Shown piece by piece: positions 12,576 to 22,438 of a stretch of 46,977 nt of DNA (the first letter of the stretch is position 1; each line of letters starts with the position of its first letter). The stretch is taken from contig BMAT01009247.1 in NCBI GenBank assembly GCA_019649035.1, positions 122,419 through 169,395 on the forward strand. The letters run 5' to 3'. The notes below the pieces were generated by a model. It did not search any database. It was given only the letters and a program-made list of their open reading frames with translations, and had not been told where the DNA came from. A program made the translations under genes and the position numbers. The stretch is from Elysia marginata (lineage: Eukaryota; Mollusca; Gastropoda; Plakobranchidae).

Positions 12576-12640
12576 AACTACTACCACTAGTACTACTAAT
12601 TCTACTGCTGCTGTTGCTGCTGCTGCTGCTGTTTTTTTAC
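12393..12640. repeat. (TAC)n/(ACT)n trinucleotide microsatellite
   Basis: An ATT run at 12393-12410 passes into a long TAC/ACT array to about 12600 and a GCTGCT run to about 12632. Poly-Tyr and poly-Val reading frames here are repeat artefacts. It lies in an intron of the plus-strand gene. Confidence 0.92.
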
Positions 12641-12931
12641 TGCTGCTGATTCTACTTCTAATGCAAACCATACAATGAAATTTATTGTTACTACCTCAAC
12701 TTCAAATTTGAAGTGCTGTTGTTTTTATGCAAAGAAAAAAATTATAAGAGTCTCGACACTATCTAAGGTCCATCTTTATATCTTTTTTTATCTTCTTTTT
12801 TTTTTTTCAAAAGGTTATTATCTACGAGTACATATTTCTTGCCATTGATCCACATGTCATTATGTGTCTCTCCACTCTGTGTCTCTAGATCCATCATAAC
12901 TCCTTCTTTAATACAAACTGGGGCAAATCAG

Positions 12932-13339
12932 GTCGGAGACGACACCAAGAAAACTGTGGTCAGCAACAACAACAAGAGTGTCGTTTCTGCGCCACTGGAC
13001 CAAACCGACAACAAAAGCGCTGCAGCCGACAAAAACAACGATAAGAACAAAACCTCAGGAAAGGAAAAGCCTGAATCTAAAGTCGATCCAAAGAAAGCTA
13101 AGCCGGCCAAAACAGAAAAATCAGGAAAAGAGAATAAGAAAGAGGCCACAACTGATAAGAAAAACGATAAGACGGAAGAGCAGAAGGCGGGAAAATCCAC
13201 GGACGAAAAGAACAAGAAGCCTCTCTCTGAGTCGGGAAACGTAACATCTTCCAAGCCGCTCTTCCGATCCGATAATGACGTCACTAAGAGGTCAAAGGTT
13301 GGAACCCAGCGGGGCGCGGAAAATAGGACAAATCGACAG
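12932..13339 (+). CDS. Tyr/Arg-rich disordered protein, exon 3 (Lys-rich segment)
   Basis: This exon encodes about 136 residues of a highly charged, low-complexity segment, about residues 344-479 of the six-exon model. It starts VGDDTKKTVVSNNNKSVV, has about 21% Lys with many Asp, Glu, Asn, Ser and Thr, and contains no aromatic residue except a single Phe. It is a polyampholyte, almost certainly disordered, and possibly a linker or nucleic-acid-binding tail. The acceptor AATCAG at 12931 is in phase 0 with exon 2. A stronger upstream acceptor at 12888 would add SIITPSLIQTGANQ but needs a phase-2 exon before it. The donor GACAG|GTAAAA at 13340 ends in phase 0 and joins exon 4 exactly. A GTATGT at 13356 is a second donor, but it would put exon 4 out of frame. 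Confidence 0.7.
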
Positions 13340-14189
13340 GTAAAAAGATCTACCGGTATGTAAAGTGCTCTCCAAAACTTTACTCAAAGAATAAATTTGT
13401 AAATACCTAGAGAGATTTTGTTTGCTTAATCGATAGAAAATTTTAGTCTTTAAACCCTGCTTCAGAGCTGCGGTCTGAATCATTCGACAAATGTGCTATT
13501 GACTGAAAAGCCTCGCAAAGTCAATTCAAAAACTTTTTCGACCGAACGCTCAACCGTAGAACACTTAACACATTTAAATATTCTAATTTGTTGCACGAAG
13601 TTAATGTTATGTAGGGTAATGTTAGACATATATAGAGCTTTCTCTTGACTCGCAAGAACTTTTCCTCTATTCATGGCCATTATCAGCGCAAAATGATTGA
13701 TACTTAAAAGGCTTTACAAATCGATAATGTTGTTTAACCAGCTTCAAAGAGCAGTCATTACTTTTTCCAGCCCTTTCACTCCGTTTTATCCTTCGTCTCT
13801 TTAAACTTTATCGTTTTGTCGGCTTTTTTTCCACTTATCGAAGTCAGCACAGTTATGCCGCGGCTGAACGTAGTGTTTATAGCAAGTAGAAAATTGACGG
13901 CTAAGAAATGCTGTAATAGGTCAAAAAGAAAAGGTTGAAGCAACAAAAAATGGGGAGCTATTTCAATAATTACCTTGCATTTCTGTTGCGCCAAATAAAA
14001 CAAGCAAAATTTTCATTTTTGACATTATTACCGTCAAGTAAAATTTCTTTGCGTCTCAAAATTATTTTTTATTTTGATGGGAAATTACCTCTCTTTTACT
14101 TCATAGCTCCATCTTTTCACCTACTGATAGATCACTATATACAACCAAGGTACCTGTAATCATATAGGATTTTACTTTATTAAGTATTT

Positions 14190-14530
14190 TCATCATTGTC
14201 AAGTCCTGTACGAGGTTTTTTAGGGGCATATATGGCAATGCACATTAAACGGGACGTACGACCCTGACAGCACATAATTGGGAATATAAAGTGGTCCCGA
14301 ACATACACACTGACTCGAGACATACAATCATGACAATACATACTGGCTAGAGATATACAGGACAATACAAACTGGTCCGCGATATAGTATGTAGCAAACC
14401 TTTACTCGGGATATAACTGTCATAAACATGACATCATATGCATACTTGGGATATACGTGTCAGTGCACACTGGATCGTAAGATCCATTGCAATACATCTA
14501 ACATACATGACAATGATAGCTCCAGATATA
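14190..14530. repeat. degenerate tandem repeat, unit about 35-40 bp
   Basis: Variants of GACAATACAAACTGGTCC followed by GAGATATAC recur through the stretch, for example near 14250, 14290, 14330, 14362 and 14450. Copies are strongly diverged and I estimate seven or eight. They lie in an intron of the plus-strand gene, just before exon 4. Confidence 0.5.
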
Positions 14531-14625
14531 AAAGCTTAAAGTTGCGCTACATTTATGTTATCAAAGGTACCAAGACTACTTTATTCCATGATGCGTTCTT
14601 TTAAAAAATTTTTCCCTCGCATCAG

Positions 14626-14801
14626 AATCGAGGTCTAGCGACAGTACCGGAGAGTGCTAATGAAAACGCTGATGCTGAGAGGATACCCAATCTTCACCTG
14701 GAAGATTTTGATGACATTAGACCACAAGACAGCATCAGCAACGTTGCGATACCGCCGCTAAGGGCATACGCTAGAGGCCCTAACAACACAGAACACAACA
14801 G
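14626..14801 (+). CDS. Tyr/Arg-rich disordered protein, exon 4 (acidic segment)
   Basis: This 176-nt exon encodes 58 residues, starting NRGLATVPESANENADAERI and containing the acidic run HLEDFDDIRPQDSIS. It ends in AG of a split Arg codon (phase 2). The acceptor follows TTTTTCCCTCGCATCAG and the donor is ACAG|GTGCGT. Phase 0 in and phase 2 out fit both neighbours. The acidic, Asn-rich composition contrasts with the basic exons on either side, so the predicted protein alternates charge along its length. Confidence 0.75.
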
Positions 14802-15623
14802 GTGCGTATTAGAATAGTGGTGTTGCCGAGATTTGTTTTTCGTGCTTCTCATTCTTTTATGAAAACTAGAACTGCATGGATTATAAGTATTAGGTTGAAA
14901 TTGGGAGGATTAGAAGGAGTAAAGATGGAATAAGGACCCGGGAAAGCCTAAAAATGAAAAAAAAAAGAGTCTGTTATACAGATAGAGAAAAATTTTTTAA
15001 AATGCTGGAGGAAAGAGAAGGGAGAACGAGTCCCATACAGATGGATAAAAAGTGGTGGAGGAAAAAATCCTTTTTCTATGCTGTCAAAAAGAATGGTTGA
15101 TGTAAACATATAACTTACAAGAATTTTGTAAAATTTCTTTCTCAAAATTCTTAGCTAACCTTTGAAAAGGTCAATTTCTTAAAGTTCCAAGTTATATAAT
15201 TGTACACATATATTTTTAAGTTGATTCATTACGTCGAAAAACCAATAATCGCTGGCTTTCTAAATCTTTACACTCTGGAATTTAGACTTCCATCTTCCTC
15301 AATATAAATTTTATCTATCCTTGAACCCCGAAACGAAACATGAAAACCGCCCGACAAAGTTGTATATTTCTAGCACCTTTTCCCAACTCTGAACTTAAGT
15401 GCTTTATGATGAAATGGTTCTATCTTGATAATTCTGAAGACTATTGTTCTGTTTGTACAATGCATTACCACTGACTTGCGATATTCCATGACGGCGGTCT
15501 TCATTGATTCTGAACATACAGTCATGGCATTGCTCAAGATTTTTATGTTGAAAGAAGTCTATGAGTACGTTGATGTATCATACATTTCTCGTGCCTATCT
15601 TTCTCGCATGTCACCGTCTCCAG

Positions 15624-15802
15624 ATTCCGTTATGTGCGAGCCAGGGCGGACACGGAAGTGACCCAATACTCGTATCCATCGGGTCGGTACTTCCCAAGGC
15701 TGGAGTACATCCCCCCTCGCCCCGCTCAAGCCACGCCCCTTCCCAGGAGGTTTGTCCCTATAGAGCCGTCTCGCCGTCTCTATGGACGCTATTATGATAG
15801 AC
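15624..15802 (+). CDS. Tyr/Arg-rich disordered protein, exon 5
   Basis: This 179-nt exon completes the split codon to Arg and adds about 59 residues, starting FRYVRARADTEVTQYSYPSG and ending RRLYGRYYDR. It returns to the Tyr/Arg/Pro composition of exon 1, with PRLEYIPPRP and PRRFVPIEPSRR as examples. The acceptor is TCTCCAG and the donor GAC|GTAAGT matches the consensus. It ends in phase 1. The frame is open and GC-rich against AT-rich flanks. The similarity in style to exon 1 supports the idea that both belong to one protein. Confidence 0.78.
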
Positions 15803-16790
15803 GTAAGTTTTTGGGGAACAAATAAAAGTAGTAAATGGAAAGACAAAGTAACAAATGTCTCCCAGCCAATGCAATGTGAGCTGAATGTTGCAGTTTTCAC
15901 ACCACAAGACTTTCATGGTTTGAACCATGTGTTTTTCTTAGTTTGTAAACTAAAGAATGCATGAACATTTCTAAATTTTCGTAAAGAAGAATAGATATGC
16001 TTTTAAATGACATTCTCTGAAGATTCAATTTCCCACACCTGATTGTTTAGGATTGGTCACAAGACGAATGAAGGTTTTCAAAGCAAACAGTTTCGATTAC
16101 TATTTCAAAAGTTGGCAAAATTTGTATATGTTCATCTTTCTCATTTTTGGTCTAGTCTATCAAGCAAAAATTTTAAAAATTAATACTTTTTTCAGTTACT
16201 TACATTCCTATCGACTGTTTTATGGAAGAAAAACAATCTTTAATTTTGATTTCTTTGAATAATGTATGTACTAAGGGTGATATTGGCGTTGTTGCGTTTT
16301 GCCACGAAGCACTTGAAGTAATTATACAGAAGTCTGTAAAAAAATAATTCTGACAAAAGTTTGATAACATTAGATTCTTTCCTAAATTTTGTGTTGTTGT
16401 GTCTTTTGTTCGTGTGGTTTTTTTTGCGTGAGTACTTTTTGAAAAAAGAGGTTCAGGTGAGCGGGAGAGATACGATTTTGAAAAAAACACACACGCAAAA
16501 GGTAGGCTGTACCCTTAAGGCGACAGAAGGAAGGAAAAAAAGACTTTTAGGGAGAAAGAACATGTTAGTGATGAAATGTGTGCACTTGAAAAATAAAGAA
16601 AGAGCTAAAGAGAGAGAATGGGGAAAAAAAACAAAATGAAGCATAGGAGAATGGATTTAATTTTGTGTGGGGCAATAATGAAAATAAGATGATATAAAGA
16701 GAAAAAAAAAGTTGTAAAAATACAATGCTTCCATCATCCCTTTGACACATTTTTATCATCTTCCTCCCCGAACCTTACGGTGTTTGACAG

Positions 16791-16870
16791 AGGACGGCAG
16801 GGTTTATGACTACGACGTCAACTACAACGGGAGACGCATCATCGGTGACCGTAGGCTATTGCTCAGATAG
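16791..16870 (+). CDS. Tyr/Arg-rich disordered protein, exon 6 (C-terminus)
   Basis: This is the terminal coding exon. Its first two bases (AG) complete a Gln codon with the C left by exon 5. It then encodes DGRVYDYDVNYNGRRIIGD followed by RRLLLR and a TAG at 16868-16870. The acceptor is GTGTTTGACAG. The total coding length of the six exons is 1872 nt, divisible by three, with every junction in phase. The C-terminus ends in a strongly basic, leucine-rich tail. Confidence 0.75.
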
Positions 16871-17626
16871 AAAAATGACAGCATAGCTTTCTTCGGGGAA
16901 ATTTTGTTAAGCGGCCTAGCAGTTCGACTTTGAACACTGTGTCTCACCTTCCCTCAATTTATCAAGTTAATACTGCTTTGTGAAGGACTAGCCAGCGGCT
17001 AGAAGGTGCTTTTTAGGTGCGACATGAGGTCAATTGTGTACGCAAGTAAAGAAGGGTATGTTTTATTATGAAGCAACATTGACTAATCAGGCACTAGTCG
17101 GAATTTGAACTATGAAGTGACTGATATTTTAACAGTCCATTTCATGCCCTTTATGAGGTTGGACATTTTTCACTCAGGCCTTTTTTCAATAACCTGTGAC
17201 ATTTCCTTTGTACACAATTGGAATTTTCATATTGCATAGCAACTTTTGCTTCTTGAAAAGCTTCTCTAGACTGGTCTGAGTGAGTAACGATTTATTTACC
17301 CCCGTTGTCCCACATTTCAACATGCCCTATGTCTAACAATTTAAAAACCAAATAAGCATATGGGTCTCTGGTGCTTTTTCGTAGCTCACCATTATAATAC
17401 CAACTGTATCGGGTTAGTAGTTTGTTTCCTCTGGTTTTTTTTCAATATTGCATTTCGATGGAACACGTAGTCATAAGCAACAACTGAAATTAGCGTACAT
17501 ATGCAGGCGAACTGGTGATTGGGCGTTCTATTGATCTATATCCTTTGAAAACAGTTATGAGCAAGCGCTCCTTATTGTTTCCCTACATGGAAAGAAAATT
17601 TTTTTTCACAAATCTCGAATGGTCTA

Positions 17627-17789
17627 AATAAATGCTCAAAAAGCTGAGACATAATCAGTTTATTTTATTCATATATGTCCAGGTCTATAACCCTAGTTAT
17701 CTGCAGGTGAGTAACTATATTTTCAGTGTATATGATGCATCCAAGTAAATATCTCAAATCCATATATTGAAACATTATAACTGAATAAA
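17627..17789 (+). promoter_or_regulatory. candidate polyadenylation signals of the plus-strand gene
   Basis: AATAAA occurs at 17627-17632 and 17784-17789, about 760 and 910 bases after the stop codon at 16870. Either could end the transcript. In AT-rich DNA this hexamer also arises by chance. Confidence 0.35.
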
Positions 17790-17974
17790 AACTATTGTAA
17801 AACATTTACTTTTGTTAGGTTGGTTTTTTGTTGTTTTTTTTTTTTTTTGCCTCGCTAATCCTTGTTTTTCCTAGTGCGTATTACTTACGTAAAGAATCTT
17901 AAACTATTAAAGTGAAGTTGTATGCTATGAAAGAAAGAGCGGCACGAGGCTTGTATATTGCTTTTATTGAAAAG

Positions 17975-18254
17975 TGTGTCACTTTATCTGAATACGGCAG
18001 TGCCCTTTGCATGATGTGTCACTTCATCTGAACACGGCTGTGCTGTTTGCATGGTGTGTCACTTTATCTGAACACCGCTGTGCTCTTTGCATGGTGTGTC
18101 ACTTCATCTGAACACGGCTGTGCCCCTTGCATGGTGTGTCGTTTTATCTGAACACGGCTGTGCTCTTTGCATGGTGTGTCACTTTATCTGAACACGGCTG
18201 TGCTCTTTGCATGGTGTGTCACTTTATCTGAACACGGCTGTGCTGTTTGACAGC
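17975..18254 (+). repeat. 40-bp minisatellite, seven copies
   Basis: Units start at 17975, 18015, 18055, 18095, 18135, 18175 and 18215, exactly 40 bp apart. Each carries TGTGTCACTTTATCTGAACA then CGGCTGTGCTCTTTGCATGG. Variation is limited to a few positions (T/C in ACTT(T/C)ATC, CTC/CTG/CCC before TTTGCATG). The fifth and sixth copies are the closest to each other, and the first and last copies are the most diverged, the last breaking off after TTTG. This looks like recent unequal exchange. Confidence 0.95.
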
Positions 18255-18466
18255 TCACATCGTCAATGTTTTAGTATTCGTTATAATTCACTTCTCATGT
18301 CGATAGAAAAACAAGTTAGGGGAGGTAACATTAAAATGTCTTAGCTGTAGCTGATTGTGAACATAAATGTATACAGAATTACTTCCCTTGTTACGTATCT
18401 CGGGCTTTCGTTATTTCATGATGGCCAGTGAAATAGCTATCACATTGTCGTCATTATAAAAACCAG

Positions 18467-18470
<4 letters not shown>

Positions 18471-18499
<29 letters not shown>

Positions 18500-18592
18500 C
18501 TTCTTCTTCTTCTTCTTCTTCTTCTTCTTCTTTTTCTTCTTCTTCTTCTTTTTCTTCTTCTTTTTCTTCTTCTTCTTACTATTATTATTATC
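18471..18592. repeat. (TTC)n microsatellite
   Basis: A TTC array with occasional TTTTTC interruptions ends in a short ATT run. Poly-Lys reading frames on the opposite strand are artefacts of the repeat. Confidence 0.93.
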
Positions 18593-20443
18593 ATTTAGTA
18601 TTATCACTTCTATTTCTATTGCTCTTTGTGTTTTTGTTAAGCTTGTTTCTATTATTGTTGTATTGTTGTCGGGCCTTTTCATATTTTAGATGTCAATACT
18701 GCATACTGGGACATAATTGCGGTTCTATTATGATTCAAAGTTTAAAAAACTTTATTGATGCTTGAAATTTTACATCATTCATAAATGATAAATAACCAAC
18801 GGTAGATAATTCTATTTTCGTGACACAGATCTCTATCTTCCAATGTAAAGTATTGTTCAGAGGAAAAAGTTTTATTTAAAAAAAAACCAACTATTCGGTA
18901 TGCTTTTCCTAGGCAGCGTGATCTGAACGGGTAATTACATTACTTGTTCGAACATACGGCGTGTGGAGCATCATTTTACAAGAGAGTAACCTAATCTACC
19001 AATTAGCTCGGCTACATGTCGAGACAAATTTATCTATTGATGTGCAACACGTTTGTTCTGGTATTTTCTAAGTTGCTCTCGCCATCACGATTCCTTAAAA
19101 TTTAAAAAAGCTAGTTCTTATCGGCTCGTATTTCAAGAAATTTTATTTCTGGATTTTTAAGAGATAAAAGAGTGCATAAAAACTTTATAATCTTTCTTGA
19201 GATATCTGGGAACGAGATAGGCGCCCATAGTTATTTTAAATCAGCTACTGTCTTATATGCCTTTTTAAAAAAATATGTAGAAAAAATAAAACAATATGTT
19301 TTTGTTTTGTGCAAGCACTATATATCACACTTTTAAACGTTTATCTACAATACATAGATTTTTTTTCGCTGTCATTAGTTTTTACTGTTACAATTTTTTC
19401 GTGATATATTATGCATGGGAGTAGGATTATCATCAACATTTTAATAATTGAGGATAGAGAAGGATATTGCAAAACAAATTTCCGAGAATTTTTCACCCCC
19501 CACACCCACACCCCACCTCTATATAGCAGTGACAAAGCCTGTAATAACAGAGTTTTTTTTCACAATGGCAGTTATAGTAAAGCTGTCAATTATACGACGT
19601 AGCTGTCATTTTGTTTTCTAAATAAAAACAAATATTCTCCTCGCACAATACCTGTAAAATAGCATTGTTCAATAACCAGGAATGAAAGACTGAAACAGTA
19701 AGCGATGACAGGCTCATCATTTAACGGTTTCAAACCCTTCCCCCCTGACTTCAGTCGCACAAAATAAACTAAACTATAGTAAAATGGGCACAAACCTAAG
19801 ATTAGTCATACGCAAAAACCCTTTAAAACCAAGATAAAATTATATTTGACAAAGGTACTTTTTATCTGCTAAAAATAAAATATCTCAAGGTATTAAATTG
19901 GTGGCTATAAATACTTTTTAAAAATAATACCATTACGTATAAAATACGTGGTTAGAAAATGCTAAGGACTCAACGTGACATAGTTCTGACCTGTGCCCGG
20001 TTCACCCTGGTTGCTTTACATTTGCGAAATTCGGAAAGTTACAGGGCAGAATCCAGCGAATAAAGAGATACGTACAAAGGGACATCACAGGATTTTACGA
20101 AGTCAGGAAGTCACAAAATAGCGTCACCTGACAGGTATTGTCGTGGAACCCATCAAAAGCAAAAAGCAGGAATAGGCCACAAGAGATTTCGAGGAGGTCA
20201 ATTATGGAGAAGTAAATGGTACAGAACTTTAGCTGAATATTTCCTGGATCATCTTGGAAAGTCTGAACTGTTTGCTGATTTGTGCCATATGATATATCCT
20301 GCCAGGGGTAAAGAGCGCTGCAACTGTTGTGATAAAAATATGGGTCTCCTTTCTCGTGTCATCGTTAACACGGCATTGATTTTTCTAGATAAATAAATAT
20401 CAAATGATTTAGAGACATTCCATGTGTATGGGTTAGGTCTTAC

Positions 20444-20581
20444 CTTGAGATGTGAGGTAGTGAATGTTGTCGTTGCCGAGCCAGAATTCACCCTCGAGGG
20501 TTCCGAACCCAACCCTGTAATCATCCCATGTGCGGTAGAAATCTACTGAGCCATCTTGACGCTTTTGAATGACCGTCCATC
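20444..20581 (-). CDS. Fibrinogen C-terminal domain gene, second visible exon
   Basis: This 138-nt exon encodes 45 whole codons, starting [20 protein letters not shown] and continuing through YRVGFG, GEFWLGN and IHYLTSQ. These are the hallmark first-half motifs of the fibrinogen-related domain: G-W-T-V-I-Q-x-R, DFYR.W..Y..GFG, EFWLGN..IH.LT. The acceptor is TTTGGCAG and the donor CAAG|GTAAGA. The first two bases complete a Gly codon from the exon at 21852, and the last G starts the Glu codon completed at 1955. Both flanking introns are phase 1. The match in order, spacing and phase is strong evidence that all three exons form one gene despite the very long intron after this one. Confidence 0.93.
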
Positions 20582-21476
20582 CTGCCAAAGGATTAACAGA
20601 ATATATGAAGTCTAGAATCTAAACAAAAAAAACACACAACACCAACAGGCTTACGGAACATTGTAATGGGAAAGAAGATATCAAATACCTATCCAAGTAA
20701 TTGTGTCGAAGATATAAAAATGGATGCTTTTATTACCTTTGAGTGACGTTATCATCATCAGAAATAGTGGCTTTTTTACATCATAAAGTCAAAGAAGTGA
20801 AATAGGAGAAAATCAATCGAAAGGATAAAAAAACAGACAGAGACAATAAGAGAGATATCTAGGTAGACTAAAATCAATTTTTGATGTAAATTAACAGAGC
20901 ATACTGTTTATTATTTATTCATATGAAACATTATCTGTACTTCATTTAGACAAACAAACAAAAGGATAGAAAGACCACGCAAAAGCTTAGTAGACTGACA
21001 GCGAGCAAACTTTGTCATATAGAACCACAATAAAACTGACACCGCCTTAGTAAATGTTTTCCGGCTTTGTCTTTTAGTGTGAGTTTAACAAGGTGAATTT
21101 TGAAAAAGAAATTAACTTTTCTTGCTTGATGTCTTGTTTTTTCTGGGTGTTTAAAAAAATGGTCATATTTTAGATTATCATTTTATTCAATCAAAAATTA
21201 TTGAGGTTTAAGACGTTAGAATACTTTTCACTACATATATCAACACCAAAGATATGCAAAATGCGACATTCTATGTCAAATAGATATCTGAAAAGGCGAC
21301 ATCTTATAACTAGGCGAAAAAAATTTGGTATATCTCCCACTTGGACAAACCGTAGGGATTTGGTTTTTTTTTTCACTTTGCCATGAAGTAAATAACTATC
21401 AGATAGAAAACTTATCATACGAACACAAACAAAGGTATGGTATAGCGCGACGTGTTGGCTTATGCCAATGAACGCG

Positions 21477-21540
21477 TATGCCTACAGACTAATGTTATAC
21501 CAATGTAAAGTATACACCTATGCCTACAGACTAATGTTAT
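21477..21540. repeat. perfect 22-bp direct repeat, 42 bp apart
   Basis: The same 22 bases, beginning TATGCCTACAGACTA, occur at 21477-21498 and 21519-21540. It is a short local duplication in the intron between the first two fibrinogen-domain exons. Confidence 0.85.
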
Positions 21541-21851
21541 TTTTACATGACCTTTGCGGTATGGTAAAGTGAAGTATTGTTTCTACACAGCAGACTGGAA
21601 AATTGTCCCTGATAATATACGTATTGCCTACACCTTTTAACATGGGCGCATCACTATGTGAAAGGAAGATCGCTTCACCGCCATTAAACCCTTCCATCAC
21701 TGATGCTCAGCTGTAGTATTGGTATCGCATACGCGTCATGTATAAACGATCATAAGGCGCCGTTTTTGCGTTAACTACAGAACTGTTCTCAGCTACTGAC
21801 ATCTAGACGCTGGTGTAGAGACTGCATGCAGATGTGTAGGTATTCTCTCAC

Positions 21852-21971
21852 CTGAATTGTCCACGACTTTACAAAGAGCCTTGAACGAGTGTGGGACGCC
21901 TCTGGGTTGGATCATGACGTAGTAATCCCCAAGGAAGTGCATGGAGCCGGACTGGAACACGTCGTTACATT
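21852..21971 (-). CDS. Fibrinogen C-terminal domain gene, first visible exon (domain start)
   Basis: This 120-nt exon encodes 39 whole codons, CNDVFQSGSMHFLGDYYVMI then QPRGVPHSFKALCKVVDNS. It fits the start of a fibrinogen-related domain: the first Cys of the C..(D/L)(V/L)..G motif, the G.Y.I.P strand, and the second Cys that normally closes the first disulphide. Unusually, the second Cys is followed by KVVDNSGW rather than the common CDM....GGGW, so the loop is changed and shortened. The acceptor is ACCATCATCAG and the donor TCAG|GTGAGA, both good. It begins in phase 1, so a further exon must lie upstream (higher coordinates) and carry the signal peptide and any immunoglobulin-like, EGF or coiled-coil part. 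I could not find it up to 46977. Confidence 0.88.
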
Positions 21972-22330
21972 CTGATGATGGTAAAATAAAATATAAAAAA
22001 AGTTTAACAATAACACTAAATTCTTACGGCAGTAGCAGTACAGACCTCATGGCACTACGGTAACGGTTAACAAATTTTGGCAATAGCAGTAAAAAATATT
22101 TTCGCTGTAACAGTCAAAACATTTGCGCAATCCCAGTAAAACCAATTGTAAAAAACGTAATAGCATTTTACTAAAAAAAAAAGCGCAGACCTTTTGGCAA
22201 TAAAAGTAAAGAGCTATGATTTTAAAAAAATTGAGACAAGGTTTGGGAAGTCGGCCATCATTGCGATTGTTTTTAGAGGCAGCTTGATGGATTGTCGAAC
22301 CTTCTCGGAATACTGAACTGGTTAACCCCA

Positions 22331-22438
22331 GGATTACTTTAGAATGTACTAGATAAGCTAAGGATTACTAGAATGTACTAGATAACCTAAGGATTATTTA
22401 ATAATGTACTAGATAACCTAAGAATTACGTTAGAATGA
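22331..22438. repeat. ~30-bp tandem repeat, about 3.5 copies
   Basis: Units starting near 22331, 22362, 22391 and 22421 share GGATTA...AGAATGTACT and AGATAACCTAA. The last is partial. Confidence 0.85.

Larger units (their letters stand above)
1956..20443 (-). other. 18.5-kb intron of the fibrinogen-domain gene, hosting an opposite-strand gene
   Basis: This intron is bounded on the minus strand by a CAAG|GTAAGA donor at 20443 and a T-tract ACAG acceptor at 1956. It contains the whole plus-strand Tyr/Arg-rich gene (8868-16870). The parts 1956-8867 and 16871-20443 hold only repeats: a tRNA-like SINE candidate, GA and TC tracts, a diverged direct repeat, a 40-bp minisatellite and a TTC tract. 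Most introns of the nested gene (9800-11381, 13340-14625, 14802-15623, 15803-16790) show nothing else except the degenerate repeat at 14190-14530. Confidence 0.8.
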
